Numbered from the stretch's first letter, positions 1 to 9,694 are shown. The stretch is DNA of 64,000 bases from Vibrio intestinalis (GCF_025195085.2 NZ_JANAVY020000007.1:86478-150477), one strand, 5' to 3'. Notes: a model not told the origin generated them from the letters alone. Numbers and translations are program-made.

Positions 1-966
1 GCATGTGAATTTGTCGAAAAGCCGATAAACCCTGCCGAGTTGCTTGAATTGGTAAAGCAGCATTTAGATCACCGCCGCGCTTTTATTGAGCAAAAGCAGA
101 ATATACATCAAAAGATTGATAAGACGCTGGTGGGTAATTCTGCCCAAATAGAATTGATTAGACAGCATGTCGCCCAATATGCATTGCTAGACTCTCACGT
201 TGTGATTTATGGCGAGGCCGGTAGTGGGCGACATAGTATTGCGCAGTTAATCGTTGATATGAAATCACCAACTCGAGAACATATCGAGTGCCGTTTTGAA
301 CTCGGCGATGACTTTGATGTTTTGATTGGGGGATTAGAGCTTTCATTCAGTGGGAGTGTCATCATCAGTGGCCTAGAGTTCCTATCGGAGCAGCAACAAA
401 GGCAACTGGTGCAGAAGCTGCTGGTTGTTGAAAGGGTAAGTGATCGACATATCTCACTTATCTCACTGTTTAATAGTGAGCCTGAGGGGCTAGTCGCTCA
501 GCAGAAATTGGTACCAGAATTATTCTATCTGATTAATCAGGGTTCAATTAAAGTGCCACCGTTAAGACAACGACCTGATGATATCGCATCATTATTTCAC
601 TATTTTTTAAAACAGAGCTGCCGCAAGTTAGCCAAGCCTTTACCAAAAGTTGATGCTCATTATTTGTCTATTCTGCGTGCCCATGAGTGGCAGGGTAATA
701 TCCGTGAACTACGAAATGTTGCGGAGCTCTATGCGATAGGTATCGTCAAACTCACGGGCAAAGAGCGCTTGTATAGCCAAGAATCGATGAACTCACCATT
801 GGATGAGTTGGTTGAGGATTACGAGCGTCAGTTAATCGAAGACGCGTTATATCTGCACTCGGGTAAAGTGTCAGAAGCGGCGAACTATTTACAAGTCCCA
901 CGCAAGAAGCTTTATCTAAGAATGAAAAAGCATGCCATTGAAAAGGATGCGTATAAAGCAAAATAA
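1..966 (+). CDS. NtrC/DctD-type response regulator, C-terminal part, with degenerate AAA+ domain
   Basis: The gene enters from the left edge in frame 1, so a TTG at position 40 is not a real start. The first residues (FVEKPINPAEL) are the Lys-Pro end of a receiver domain. An NtrC-like central domain follows at about residues 50-245 of the visible part and a Fis-type helix-turn-helix at about 265-315 (YERQLIEDAL, then AANYLQVPRKKLYLRMKK). The overall plan is that of DctD, a C4-dicarboxylate regulator. The central domain is eroded: the Walker A site is GEAGSGR, with Arg for Lys; the Walker B acidic pair is absent where GSVIISGLE stands; and no GAFTGA loop is present. The sensor/PPLRQRPDDI region and the WQGNIRELRN segment remain. 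It therefore probably binds DNA and dimerises but may not hydrolyse ATP or contact sigma-54. The specific regulon cannot be read from the sequence. Confidence 0.85.
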   Translation, partial: ACEFVEKPINPAELLELVKQHLDHRRAFIEQKQNIHQKIDKTLVGNSAQIELIRQHVAQYALLDSHVVIYGEAGSGRHSIAQLIVDMKSPTREHIECRFELGDDFDVLIGGLELSFSGSVIISGLEFLSEQQQRQLVQKLLVVERVSDRHISLISLFNSEPEGLVAQQKLVPELFYLINQGSIKVPPLRQRPDDIASLFHYFLKQSCRKLAKPLPKVDAHYLSILRAHEWQGNIRELRNVAELYAIGIVKLTGKERLYSQESMNSPLDELVEDYERQLIEDALYLHSGKVSEAANYLQVPRKKLYLRMKKHAIEKDAYKAK

Positions 967-967
967 A

Positions 968-988
968 AAAGCCCCAATTAGGGGCTTT
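968..988. terminator. Bidirectional terminator between converging genes
   Basis: The hairpin AAAGCCCC-loop-GGGGCTTT begins two bases after the regulator stop codon, with A and T runs on its flanks. It would serve the regulator on the plus strand and the small gene ending at 1014 on the minus strand. Confidence 0.8.
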
Positions 989-1013
989 CTGGTTAAACTA
1001 TTGAGAGTGGAGG

Positions 1014-1199
1014 TCACCACTCATCATCAGGGAATATCTTTCCCTCTGGCGCATAAGGGTCGTCATCGAATGGATGCTCTGCTTTGCTGCGCAGCATCTC
1101 AAGTTGATGTTCAAGCATGTTTACTGTGTCGTAATCTCCTTCAGAGCACGCCACGTAAATTTGTTGTTCTATCGATTTCATTCGGTCTTGGCTGTTCAT
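1014..1199 (-). CDS. Small acidic hypothetical protein, 61 aa
   Basis: I do not recognise the family. The frame stays open further upstream, but the ATG at 1199 has a strong ribosome binding site (GGAGGTG, about four bases before it), so I use that start. The protein begins MNSQDRMKSIEQQIYV, has a helical, Gln/Glu-rich N-terminal half that could form a short coiled coil, and ends in an acidic tail (DDDPYAPEG, then PDDEW). It has no signal peptide or membrane segment. It lies just downstream of cti on the same strand with a 28-base gap and may be cotranscribed with it. Confidence 0.7.
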   Translation of the reverse strand: MNSQDRMKSIEQQIYVACSEGDYDTVNMLEHQLEMLRSKAEHPFDDDPYAPEGKIFPDDEW

Positions 1200-1227
1200 A
1201 TCCACCTCCCTGAGAAGGTTAACGGTT

Positions 1228-3585
1228 TTACCTATTCTCAAATCTATTGTAGTCAAGTAAACCAAATTCGATAGGCTGATTGCGTTGGTACCAAGCATGT
1301 ACTTTATCGCTGAATGCCCAAAATTCTGGGTGACTACGACGAATTGCAAACGCGTCCAACAACTTAACGTAGTCTGCCTCGGTTTCTATATTTGTGAGCA
1401 TGTCGACCAGCTGCGGAATTTGATTTTCTTTGAGTGATAAATACGCAGCCGGATAGCTTCCGATCACTCCGCGAACAAGGGTGAGGTCGTCTTTTTGATA
1501 GTCACGATTACTCTCTTCATCGAATAAGCTTGAGATATTCGTATGGGCATTATTATGCAACAGGGTGAACAGTTCGTCGTTACCGCTTTCACTTTCGATA
1601 AGTAACATCATGATCTGAGGAACAACTTTTAAGCCTTCACCCTGAATGAGATCTATCTGCTGCAATCGTTGTTCATTACTAGGTTTAAAGCCAGTATTGG
1701 TGATTTGGTAGCGTTCGTTTAAAACGGGAGACAATTTGGTTTGCAAAATATCGAATAGTTCTGCTTTTGGATTGTCTGTAACGTAAGGCACTTGCGTTGG
1801 TTGATCGAACGGTTTTACGTTGCGCTGTAAAAAATCACTCAATTGTGAGCTTTGGTCTTGGTACCAGCTGGACTGTTCTACGTGTCTGATATCCCTTGGT
1901 AGAAGGGTGACAAAGTTACTTTCTCCTTCGAGACGTAAGAAATCCATAAACATTCGTGTGATTAGCTGGTGGCCAAAATTACCATATACATCAAACCCTG
2001 CTACTAATAGGTAGTGAATTCGTTCGAGCAAGGCATAGTCCATAACCCATGCAGTTTTTGGTGGTTGGCCTACTAACCCTTGCACAACGGAAGCACTGTC
2101 GAAATGTCGGAATACGGTCAAAGCGGCATTACCGTTTTCGCCGTTGCCATCCCAAATGACGTTGGTGTCTAAGTGTTTCCCATCTTTGAACCAATGGTTA
2201 ATGAACTCTGATTTAGTTTCTAAATATTTTGCTTGCTGGCGTGCATAACTCACCCAGTTAGTCACAGGTAACGTGTTGCTCTCAAGCTCGCCTGGCAGTT
2301 TTAAGTTCTCCGCTTGTTGGCGGTAGAACTCATTCACTTCCGGTATGTCTGATTTTTCTGGGTCTAGGAAGAATACCCAAAAGCGATCATTGATGACATT
2401 GAGAGCGAGTTGACCGCGGCAAACAGGGCCTTTAATGAAAGCCATGATGCTGTTTTGTGAGTTTTCTAACATGAACTTGAATCGTGATTTTACCGGAATA
2501 TCGATAAAAACAGTCATCGGGTTTGCCGCGATCTCTGGTTCATAACCCGGTAATTGAGTGACTTGGTACTCTTTGTTAATGAACAATTCTTGCCATTGCT
2601 CTAACCGTGCGTTGTTGAGCGCGAAAGGCATGTGGGTTTTATCCACGATAGTGCCCTGCTCAGGGATGATGCGGTAATAAACGCGTGGCGTGTTGGGGTC
2701 ATCATACGGGCGACGGGTGGTAATACGCTCCACTGCCTTTCCTGGTGGAGTCGTAGAACGCACTAAGGTGAAAAAACGCGGTCTCTCTTGATTAATCTCA
2801 TCAAAATAGAGGTGTGACAAAAACAGATGCTCGTAGATATATCGAGCAGATAACTGATGCTTCAAGCTATCACTGTTCAAGAAGGCTTCAAATTGATTGA
2901 TTAAGGCTTGCTGTTCTAACGTCAACGGAATCGGCGCATTCATCTTAGCGCCAGCCGTTAGCCAATCCATCAGCACACTGTATTCATTTTCGCTTAAATT
3001 GGGCATTCCATAAGGCATTCCCCAAGTTGGATAATCTGCTTGGTATTGATCTAGCTCTTCGATAGTTGGGCAAACCTGATCGCGATCGACGGAAAAATCG
3101 AAACCCTCTAGCTGGTCAACTTGAGGTAGGGGATGTTGTTCTTTTTGCATCAAAAGCCGTGCGACCAAGCCCGCTTCTACGTTTGCTGTCGGGGTTTGGT
3201 TGCGCTCATTCAGCACAGGATGGAACCCAAAGTCGCGCCATTGCTCTGTGGTTTGCGCATCTTCAAATAGGCGAGTTGGCGTCGCGGCAGTAAGCCGTGT
3301 GCCTTGATAGACCAACTCTTTACTCGCACCGCGATCAATGCCTTCGACCGAGCTCATCTTGATCTGACATGGTGCATCGTAGCAGGCATGGCAAACCACA
3401 CATCGGTTATCGATGATAGGCTTTACTTCCTCTAAAAACTTAATGCTTTCGGCGGAGTTAATTGCTGCTTTTCTGTGTTGTACCTCTGCTTGACCAAACA
3501 TGCTGTCATAATTGAGTCCAGCGTAAGTCGCGCAGCCAGCAAAAATGACGACGCTGAGTAGTGCGATTAACTTAGATAATTTCAT
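1228..3585 (-). CDS. cti: Fatty acid cis/trans isomerase, periplasmic c-type haem lipoprotein
   Basis: Cti converts cis-unsaturated fatty acyl chains of membrane phospholipids to trans, stiffening the membrane under solvent or heat stress. The 785-aa product starts with a lipoprotein signal peptide (lipobox FAGC, Cys about residue 18). A c-type haem motif CVVCH follows at about residues 62-66, as is usual for Cti. The length suits the family. I chose the ATG at 3585 because it gives a clean signal peptide. A TTG at 3618 would add 11 residues in front; neither has a good Shine-Dalgarno site. It appears to stand alone apart from the small gene downstream. Confidence 0.9.
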   Translation of the reverse strand: MKLSKLIALLSVVIFAGCATYAGLNYDSMFGQAEVQHRKAAINSAESIKFLEEVKPIIDNRCVVCHACYDAPCQIKMSSVEGIDRGASKELVYQGTRLTAATPTRLFEDAQTTEQWRDFGFHPVLNERNQTPTANVEAGLVARLLMQKEQHPLPQVDQLEGFDFSVDRDQVCPTIEELDQYQADYPTWGMPYGMPNLSENEYSVLMDWLTAGAKMNAPIPLTLEQQALINQFEAFLNSDSLKHQLSARYIYEHLFLSHLYFDEINQERPRFFTLVRSTTPPGKAVERITTRRPYDDPNTPRVYYRIIPEQGTIVDKTHMPFALNNARLEQWQELFINKEYQVTQLPGYEPEIAANPMTVFIDIPVKSRFKFMLENSQNSIMAFIKGPVCRGQLALNVINDRFWVFFLDPEKSDIPEVNEFYRQQAENLKLPGELESNTLPVTNWVSYARQQAKYLETKSEFINHWFKDGKHLDTNVIWDGNGENGNAALTVFRHFDSASVVQGLVGQPPKTAWVMDYALLERIHYLLVAGFDVYGNFGHQLITRMFMDFLRLEGESNFVTLLPRDIRHVEQSSWYQDQSSQLSDFLQRNVKPFDQPTQVPYVTDNPKAELFDILQTKLSPVLNERYQITNTGFKPSNEQRLQQIDLIQGEGLKVVPQIMMLLIESESGNDELFTLLHNNAHTNISSLFDEESNRDYQKDDLTLVRGVIGSYPAAYLSLKENQIPQLVDMLTNIETEADYVKLLDAFAIRRSHPEFWAFSDKVHAWYQRNQPIEFGLLDYNRFENR

Positions 3586-4390
3586 TACTATTTTTATTTT
3601 CCAATTGCTCAGTAGCAAGTATATCGTATCTCAGCCAACGAGCTGGAGAGATCTTTCACTTGGCCAGTCATTCAAGTTCTCCGATTGACCAATCTGGTCA
3701 GTTTCAAAAGCTGACAAATAACATAATTGACTGTGCTTTGAGCAGAAAACTGTGTATTTATGGTTCCAAACCCAAGTGATGTTACACGTACGTTAAGGTG
3801 GTATTGGATAATTATGCGTGTTTATTTCTTGTACAGATCACTAGATGAGTTTAATTATGGTGAATGCTCATTTATTAAGCAGAATTGACTGCTTTACGAT
3901 CTATATCTCATTAAATTTGTCTGTGATCATTCGTTATATTTTTCTAAATAAAACCAAATATCGACCTAAAAATGTGACGTGACTCGCATTAGGCATCTTG
4001 TTATTGATAAATATGGCGTTTTGTTTGTCTGGTATATAATTTTGCAAAAATGATTCTTTACAGAGTTTGGTGAATTAAATTGCAAATAAATAATCAACAT
4101 TAAGGAAAATGTGCTGCATTGATGAATTTTGTTAATATTTGGTAACAGCTGTAAAATTGCGCATTTAGATAATTTTTTCTTTCAATTCTAATCTATCTGT
4201 TTGATTTATAAGGTTTAAGTTGATTTGTCATTAGCAAAACTAATGAAATTGACAAAAAAAATATAATTCTGCAATCTACGCAACGAAATAAGTTTTTGTA
4301 TCGATAAGTATATCAAAAACAAGGAAATTTCTATTTAAGTGGATTAGGGGACCATTGACGGACCCCGTAAATACAAGGTTGTAGATAATT
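3586..4390. other. Long AT-rich intergenic region between divergent cti and porin genes
   Basis: About 800 bases hold no credible gene on either strand. The stretch is AT-rich with many short A and T runs. It must carry the promoters for cti (minus) and the porin (plus) and probably a long porin leader. I could not assign a -10/-35 pair with confidence. Confidence 0.6.
4347..4366 (+). promoter_or_regulatory. Hairpin in the porin mRNA leader
   Basis: GGGGACC and GGACCCC flank a six-base loop and pair with a single A-A mismatch. The hairpin ends 24 bases before the porin ATG, so it could affect translation or small-RNA access. No function is demonstrated. Confidence 0.4.
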
Positions 4391-5302
4391 ATGAAAAAAA
4401 CACTACTAGCGTTGGCAGTGACATCTGCCGCATCTATTGCAAGCACAGGCGCATTCGCAGATACAGGTCTAAACTCACTAACACATGAAGTGAAGGTGAA
4501 TGATCACAGAGACGGTTACACGAAAACTGAGTGGACCCTTGGTAAGGGTTCTTACACTTTAAGTGAAAACGTTGACTTTCTTTTCGATGTCGATAAAGAC
4601 TTCATCTCAAATCCAGGCGCAGAAAACCAAGAGGGTTGGGATACTCAATTTGGTTTGGCTCAATCAGCAGGCAGCTTCGGCAGCTTTGACCTAACGCTTT
4701 ACTACCTATACCGTTACGATTCAGTTTACAAAGCGAATAATGGTGAGATTGACGCTCGTTATGACCAGTACATTATTGCGCCATTCTTTAGTACTGACGT
4801 AACCTTGTTTGATAATGATTTCTCATTTGGTATCGAACTATGGGCACAAGGCGGTAATACGCACTCAGACAGTAGTCTTCAAGCAATGAGCGGTGTAGAA
4901 ACGAACTTTTACCTAAGTGGTGATCTTTCTGAACACTGGAACCTGAGCTTGGCATGGTACAACTTTGGTTACTATACAGATGAAACCATTGATGAATACC
5001 ACTACCAAGTGGGTACTGAGGATTACCTAACGTATACTCTACCATTAACTGAAAAGTTAACGTTTAAGATAGAGAACTACATTGAAGCGTATCACACGCC
5101 TGAAACTGATGTGACAAAAGTATACTCGCACATCAAGCCATCGGTTACTTTCAGCCAAACTATCTCTGAAGGCGTTTCATTCCATGCTTCTGTAGCTTAT
5201 GAAGTGGTTAGCTGGGACTACAAAGATGCTGGTGACGGCTCGGACGGTCAGTCAACTTCAAACAACAACGAATTTGAATTCGTAGTTGGCTTTAAGTTCT
5301 AA
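4391..5302 (+). CDS. Outer-membrane beta-barrel porin, 303 aa
   Basis: The product has a Sec signal peptide of about 23 residues ending in GAFA before DTGLNS. The mature part is an all-beta pattern of alternating Tyr/Trp/Phe strands. It ends FVVGFKF, and a terminal Phe is the usual recognition signal for the BAM outer-membrane insertion machinery. The size (about 280 aa mature) is smaller than the trimeric OmpU/OmpF porins and fits monomeric OmpG/KdgM-like oligosaccharide or general porins. The substrate cannot be read from sequence. It is monocistronic, with a long AT-rich upstream region and a strong hairpin after the stop. Confidence 0.75.
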   Translation: MKKTLLALAVTSAASIASTGAFADTGLNSLTHEVKVNDHRDGYTKTEWTLGKGSYTLSENVDFLFDVDKDFISNPGAENQEGWDTQFGLAQSAGSFGSFDLTLYYLYRYDSVYKANNGEIDARYDQYIIAPFFSTDVTLFDNDFSFGIELWAQGGNTHSDSSLQAMSGVETNFYLSGDLSEHWNLSLAWYNFGYYTDETIDEYHYQVGTEDYLTYTLPLTEKLTFKIENYIEAYHTPETDVTKVYSHIKPSVTFSQTISEGVSFHASVAYEVVSWDYKDAGDGSDGQSTSNNNEFEFVVGFKF

Positions 5303-5320
5303 TCTAAGTATTTAGAACTC

Positions 5321-5358
5321 GTAACAGGTGAACTTACACTGCCTTGTTCACCTGTTAC
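5321..5358 (+). terminator. Hairpin after the porin gene
   Basis: A perfect 13-bp inverted repeat (GTAACAGGTGAAC and its complement) has a 12-base loop and is followed by a T-rich stretch. It lies 18 bases after the porin stop codon. Confidence 0.7.
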
Positions 5359-5496
5359 CCATTCACTTTTATTTCTATTCTGTTCCAGCTAATTCTAGCT
5401 TTCGCCCATCTTCCCAAATACAAGCCAGTTTATTCCAATCGTATTCCAACATTAATGTTTTAAGACTTGTGATTAATATTGTTCTCGAGTAGTGAT

Positions 5497-6693
5497 CTAA
5501 TGCGCTTCTTTTTGAACTGTAGGCGTGCTCTCTTGGTAGGCCTTGATGAACATCGTCAGTGCGATTAACGCGCAGGTGATGGCCGCTAGGCTCAAAAGTA
5601 GGGTGGAACGGTAACCAAGGTATTGAGAAATAACCCCCATAGTGCTGGTTCCTATCATGGTTCCAACTAGCATTGCGTTGGTGTAAATGGCCGAGGCTTT
5701 ACCAATATTGTTGGGCGCATAGTCTTGCATGATGGTCACACCAAGCCCGACAAAAATACCGAAGTAGACACCATTAAATAGTTGCAGGGCCAGGAAACTT
5801 GGCATGCTATCGCAGTAATACATGGCAATGTAAAAAAACGCGGCTGAGATAAAGCCCACTCTAAGAACACTCTCTTTTCCCCAGCGTCTGGCCCAGTTTA
5901 CTGAAAGCAACATAATTGGGATCTCCACTGCTGCCGTTAGGCCAAGCAGGTAACCAGGGTATGAAGTTGGCATTCCAAGCTCTTGGGTAATCAGCAAAGG
6001 CATAGCGTTGATGTAAGTGCTATTACCAATGTTTGCCAGTAGCACGATGCCAGCAAGTAACCATATTTTAGTCGGTAAGGTATTGCTGCTTTGCTCACGT
6101 ATAGGTTTTGCAATCGGCTGCGGCGCTTTAAATAGCAATCCGACGAAGCAAAATACTAACAGAGCTAAGAAGGTAGCTAAGTAATAGTTGGTGGTAAAGC
6201 CAAGATGCTCGACAGACAAAAAGGCCAGTGGTGGGCCTACTATCCATAAAAGAGAAACTGAAGAACGCATTTGAGAATTAAGCTTGGTACTATCTTGCCC
6301 GCTGTTATCGGCGTAGTTTCTGATGATGGTCAGAATTAACGGAATTGAAGATGAGGCAAATGGCATAACTAAGCAAGCAATGACAATTGCATGCCAAAAC
6401 TCACTCGCAAGAGAAAAGCACACAGCGGCGACTGCGATGGCACTCAGCGAAAACATAAATAGCTTTTTGCTCGAAACGCCTCGGTCAACTAATCCTGTCA
6501 GCTTTTGACTGACGATGACTGTCATAAAAGAGCTGACAGTGGTGTAAATACCTAAATAGGCTGGTTCAGCATTCAGTCTCACGACTAGGAAAAGGCTCAT
6601 TACAGGTAACACGAATGCAAAAGCGAGTGCCGTGATGCTGTTTGTTGCGAATAGCACCCCGTTTTGAACACGGGTTGAGGTTAGATCGATCAA
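5497..6693 (-). CDS. MFS sugar efflux transporter, Set family
   Basis: The 398-aa protein has the hydrophobic pattern of 12 membrane helices. The segment SVSLLWIVGPPLAF after helix 4 or 5 matches the family signature of SetA/SetB sugar-efflux proteins, which export sugars or sugar analogues by proton antiport. The start is a TTG at 6693 with no clear ribosome binding site. The next in-frame Met codons would cut into helix 1, so the TTG start is preferred. It lies downstream of the iron module on the same strand but beyond a terminator, so it is probably a separate unit. The actual substrate is unknown. Confidence 0.75.
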   Translation of the reverse strand: MIDLTSTRVQNGVLFATNSITALAFAFVLPVMSLFLVVRLNAEPAYLGIYTTVSSFMTVIVSQKLTGLVDRGVSSKKLFMFSLSAIAVAAVCFSLASEFWHAIVIACLVMPFASSSIPLILTIIRNYADNSGQDSTKLNSQMRSSVSLLWIVGPPLAFLSVEHLGFTTNYYLATFLALLVFCFVGLLFKAPQPIAKPIREQSSNTLPTKIWLLAGIVLLANIGNSTYINAMPLLITQELGMPTSYPGYLLGLTAAVEIPIMLLSVNWARRWGKESVLRVGFISAAFFYIAMYYCDSMPSFLALQLFNGVYFGIFVGLGVTIMQDYAPNNIGKASAIYTNAMLVGTMIGTSTMGVISQYLGYRSTLLLSLAAITCALIALTMFIKAYQESTPTVQKEAH

Positions 6694-6807
6694 GCTGTAT
6701 TACCAAGAAGGTTAGGGTATAGATAATTGATTAGATACGATTTTAGGTTTGGATGAAATGTCAGTGGTACGCTATTAAATGAGAAATGGATCGCACAGTT
6801 AGGTAAG

Positions 6808-6836
6808 AAAGCCGCAATGCGATTCATTGCGGCTTT
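6808..6836 (-). terminator. Terminator of the siderophore receptor/binding-protein operon
   Basis: A 12-bp perfect stem (AAAGCCGCAATG and its complement) with a five-base loop lies just past the end of the binding-protein gene. It is followed on the minus strand by a short T-rich stretch. Confidence 0.75.
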
Positions 6837-6842
6837 AAGGGA

Positions 6843-7745
6843 CTATTTCAGTACAGAATTCATGTCTTCAATCATAATCTGCGTGGCGGTAATACCACTG
6901 GCTGAGATATACCAAGCTTGCGGATTGAGGTGGATAATTCGATCATTCTTTGCCGCATTAGTCTGGTTAATCAGCGCGTTATAAAACGTTTTCCGCGCTT
7001 CGCCAGATTCCTTACCGATAGCTCGGTCACGATCCATTACCAATAAGTAGTCAGGATTTGCCTGCGCGATGTATTCAAAGCTGACTAAATCACCATGGCT
7101 GAGGTTTTTGTCGTTAGCGATTGACTCTTTGAAACCGAAGATATCAAAGATTGCGCTATAGCGAGAGCCTGCACCAAAAGTAGCAACATTACCGCCGTTG
7201 GTCATGACCATCAGTGCATGCGCGTCTCGGCTTTTGGCCCTTGCATTGACGAGTTCGATATCGGCTTGGGTTTGGCTAATGATCTTCTCTATATCCGCTT
7301 CACGTTCAAAGATTTTGCCAATCATGCGCCATGCTGCCTGCGTCGATGGCCAATAGTTTTGGGCATTGACCATAAACACAACGGTAGGTGCGATTTTACT
7401 TAGCTCATCTATCGATTCCGAACTACGATTACTGGCGATAATCAAATCCGGTTTTAGCGTAAAAATGGCTTCAAAGTTCGGCTCGTGCAATGACCCAACA
7501 GCCGCGTACTCATCCGCTTGGTATTGACTCAAATAGTCAGGCATCGGGGCTTTGACCACACCAATAGGCTCTATATCAAGTTTGTTGAGAACGTCTAGCG
7601 TATCCATACCCAGTACAATAACCTGCTGTGGTTTAGTCTCCAAAGTCGTTTTACCAAGCGGGTGCTCAACCGTGATTTGCTTAGCAAATGACATGGCAGA
7701 GAATCCGACTAAAGCCGCAACTAAAATCCCTTTTATCGTTTTCAT
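6843..7745 (-). CDS. Periplasmic siderophore-binding protein of an iron ABC transporter
   Basis: The 300-aa protein has a Sec signal peptide (MKTIKGILVAALVG to about SFA-KQ). It has the class III solute-binding fold of FatB/CeuE/VctP-type proteins: an N-terminal lobe (VIVLGMDTLDVL, then EAIFTLKPDLIIAS), a long connecting helix, and a C-terminal lobe (YIAQANPDYLLVMDRD). Such proteins carry ferric, often catecholate, siderophores from the outer-membrane receptor to an inner-membrane permease. No permease or ATPase gene is adjacent, so they must be encoded elsewhere. It is 10 bases downstream of the TonB receptor gene and surely cotranscribed, and hence probably under the same Fur control. Confidence 0.85.
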   Translation of the reverse strand: MKTIKGILVAALVGFSAMSFAKQITVEHPLGKTTLETKPQQVIVLGMDTLDVLNKLDIEPIGVVKAPMPDYLSQYQADEYAAVGSLHEPNFEAIFTLKPDLIIASNRSSESIDELSKIAPTVVFMVNAQNYWPSTQAAWRMIGKIFEREADIEKIISQTQADIELVNARAKSRDAHALMVMTNGGNVATFGAGSRYSAIFDIFGFKESIANDKNLSHGDLVSFEYIAQANPDYLLVMDRDRAIGKESGEARKTFYNALINQTNAAKNDRIIHLNPQAWYISASGITATQIMIEDMNSVLK

Positions 7746-7755
7746 GGCTTACCTA

Positions 7756-9672
7756 CTAAAATGCGTAACTGAGATTGAATCGGAAGTCACGGCCTGCGGC
7801 CGCATAACCTTGTGCAACGGGACTACCCACGTACTCGATGTAGGTACCGTGGTCAAAGTAGTATTTGTCGAACAGGTTTTTAACCGAGAGGGTTAACAAG
7901 AGTTCTTCATTAGGCACTGGTTGCCATTGCGCGTAAATGTCATGCACGCCGTAACCGGGTTTTTCTGGGTATTGAGTAACGTCATAGACATCTTCAAGGC
8001 GTTCAACAAAGGTGCCTGTCCAACCAAACTCCAATCCTTGCATTACACTGTAGTTGATATCCAGTACCCATGTATCACCAATAGAAGTACCCAAGTTCAT
8101 GTGGCCGTCAGTGAGAGGGTCACCATTTAGCTCTGGGCGAGATTGGCTGTAGCTCAACTGACCAGATAACTCACCATAGTATGCGCCGATGTATGCGGTA
8201 ATACCTTGGTTCTCAAACTTACCTATGTTCGTGAACGTACCGTCTTTGCCAACCACATCTTTAATTTCGCTGTCGAACAGCGTCACACCTGCGTACAGAT
8301 TATCGCCTTGGAACTTCGCGCCAATTTCAGCATTCTTTGCAGTTTCAGGTTTACGATCTGGGTCGTTCTTTGCGTAATCAATCAAGAATAGTTCTTTGGC
8401 CGTTTGTCCACGAAATGCCTCTGCATAGGATGCAAACAGAGATAGGCCATTTTCAAATTGGTAATCAATGCCAACATTTGGACTAAAGCCTGATGAGTCG
8501 AAGTTTTGATTAATGTTATCGGTCAGTTCGTAAGAGTCGTAACGGGCCCCCGCGGTAATTAGCAATGCTTGGCTAACTTGCCAATCGTTCTGGAGGAAGA
8601 AACCGTAGATCTTGCCTTTTTCGTAATCGGTTTTATCTCCGTCCCATTGAGTCGAAAATTCGGATTGGTCATCGATATAGTCAACACCAATGACTAATGT
8701 GTGTTGACCAAGTTGCGCGGTGTTAAATAGTTTGGCACCGAAGGTTTCGATATTGCCGTCGCTAGTACCAAAACGAGGGTTATTTAGGTGGGCAATTCGA
8801 TTTTTGGTGTTGTAGAGTGTTGCATCTAACTTAATATAGTCGCTATGGCTGAACACGTAATTTGCGGTTAGCGTTTCTCGGTCGGCTTCTTGTTCAAGAG
8901 GTTCATTCTTAAAGCTTGGTACAAAGTGAGGCTTGTTTAAGCGGGTGCCATTGTCGATACGAAAATCGTAACCCAAAGAGATATAGTGTTTTTCATTGAT
9001 GTCGCCCGATAATTTAATTAGGCCAACTTGTTGTTCAGCTGCGGTGTAGGGCTGCTCTTCGCCTCGGCCATCTTCCAAGTTTTCTTGATCGACATAAGTA
9101 TATGAAGCAAGTAAGCCTAAACCATCAGACACTTCGCCAAATAAGCTCACAGAACCTTTATAACCACTGGTATTGTAGTAGTAGCCGGCTTTTACTTTAG
9201 CGCCGAATTGATTGCCGTTATGCAGAAGGTCGTGGGCATCTTTGGTTTTAAATTGAATTGCACCACCTAATGCTCCAGGGCCATTAGTCGCTCGGCCCGC
9301 GCCCGCGGCTACTTCCACTTGTTTAATGAGTTCAGGTTCGATGGAGATCCGACCTTGGTGGTGGAACAAGCTACTGGTTTGCTGCGCACCGTCAATGGTA
9401 ACATTGAGCATGGTATCTTCAAGGCCACGCACATAGAGTTTTTGTGTGATGCCAGCAGAACCACCGACAGTCACTTCAGGTGTTTTACGAAAGACATCTT
9501 GTAGATCGCTGGCTTGATGTTTGTCCAAATCATCTGAGCTAATGACTGCATCAATGCCTGCCATTTTTTGTCCAACAATTTCGACAACTTCCGGTTGTTG
9601 TTCTGCTAGTGTTGGGGTTGAAATAGCACATACGGCCAGTGCTAGTGGGCTGATTTTAAATACGGTATCCAT
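7756..9672 (-). CDS. TonB-dependent siderophore receptor
   Basis: This 638-aa outer-membrane receptor has a signal peptide of about 23 residues ending at LAE. A plug domain covers about residues 35-150 (TPEVTVGG, KLYVRGLEDTMLNV, GRATNGPGALGGAIQF). A 22-strand-type barrel follows with terminal residues NLSYAF. A TonB-box-like stretch (EVVEIVG) lies just after the signal peptide. The start ATG has a GGAGG site about ten bases upstream, and a Fur-box-like site lies beyond that. With the downstream binding protein and upstream two-component system it forms an iron-acquisition module. The order regulator-sensor-receptor resembles vibrio ferric-enterobactin loci such as peuRSA, but the ligand is inferred, not seen. 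Confidence 0.88.
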   Translation of the reverse strand: MDTVFKISPLALAVCAISTPTLAEQQPEVVEIVGQKMAGIDAVISSDDLDKHQASDLQDVFRKTPEVTVGGSAGITQKLYVRGLEDTMLNVTIDGAQQTSSLFHHQGRISIEPELIKQVEVAAGAGRATNGPGALGGAIQFKTKDAHDLLHNGNQFGAKVKAGYYYNTSGYKGSVSLFGEVSDGLGLLASYTYVDQENLEDGRGEEQPYTAAEQQVGLIKLSGDINEKHYISLGYDFRIDNGTRLNKPHFVPSFKNEPLEQEADRETLTANYVFSHSDYIKLDATLYNTKNRIAHLNNPRFGTSDGNIETFGAKLFNTAQLGQHTLVIGVDYIDDQSEFSTQWDGDKTDYEKGKIYGFFLQNDWQVSQALLITAGARYDSYELTDNINQNFDSSGFSPNVGIDYQFENGLSLFASYAEAFRGQTAKELFLIDYAKNDPDRKPETAKNAEIGAKFQGDNLYAGVTLFDSEIKDVVGKDGTFTNIGKFENQGITAYIGAYYGELSGQLSYSQSRPELNGDPLTDGHMNLGTSIGDTWVLDINYSVMQGLEFGWTGTFVERLEDVYDVTQYPEKPGYGVHDIYAQWQPVPNEELLLTLSVKNLFDKYYFDHGTYIEYVGSPVAQGYAAAGRDFRFNLSYAF

Positions 9673-9694
9673 TTTACCGTAACCTCCGCTTGAA

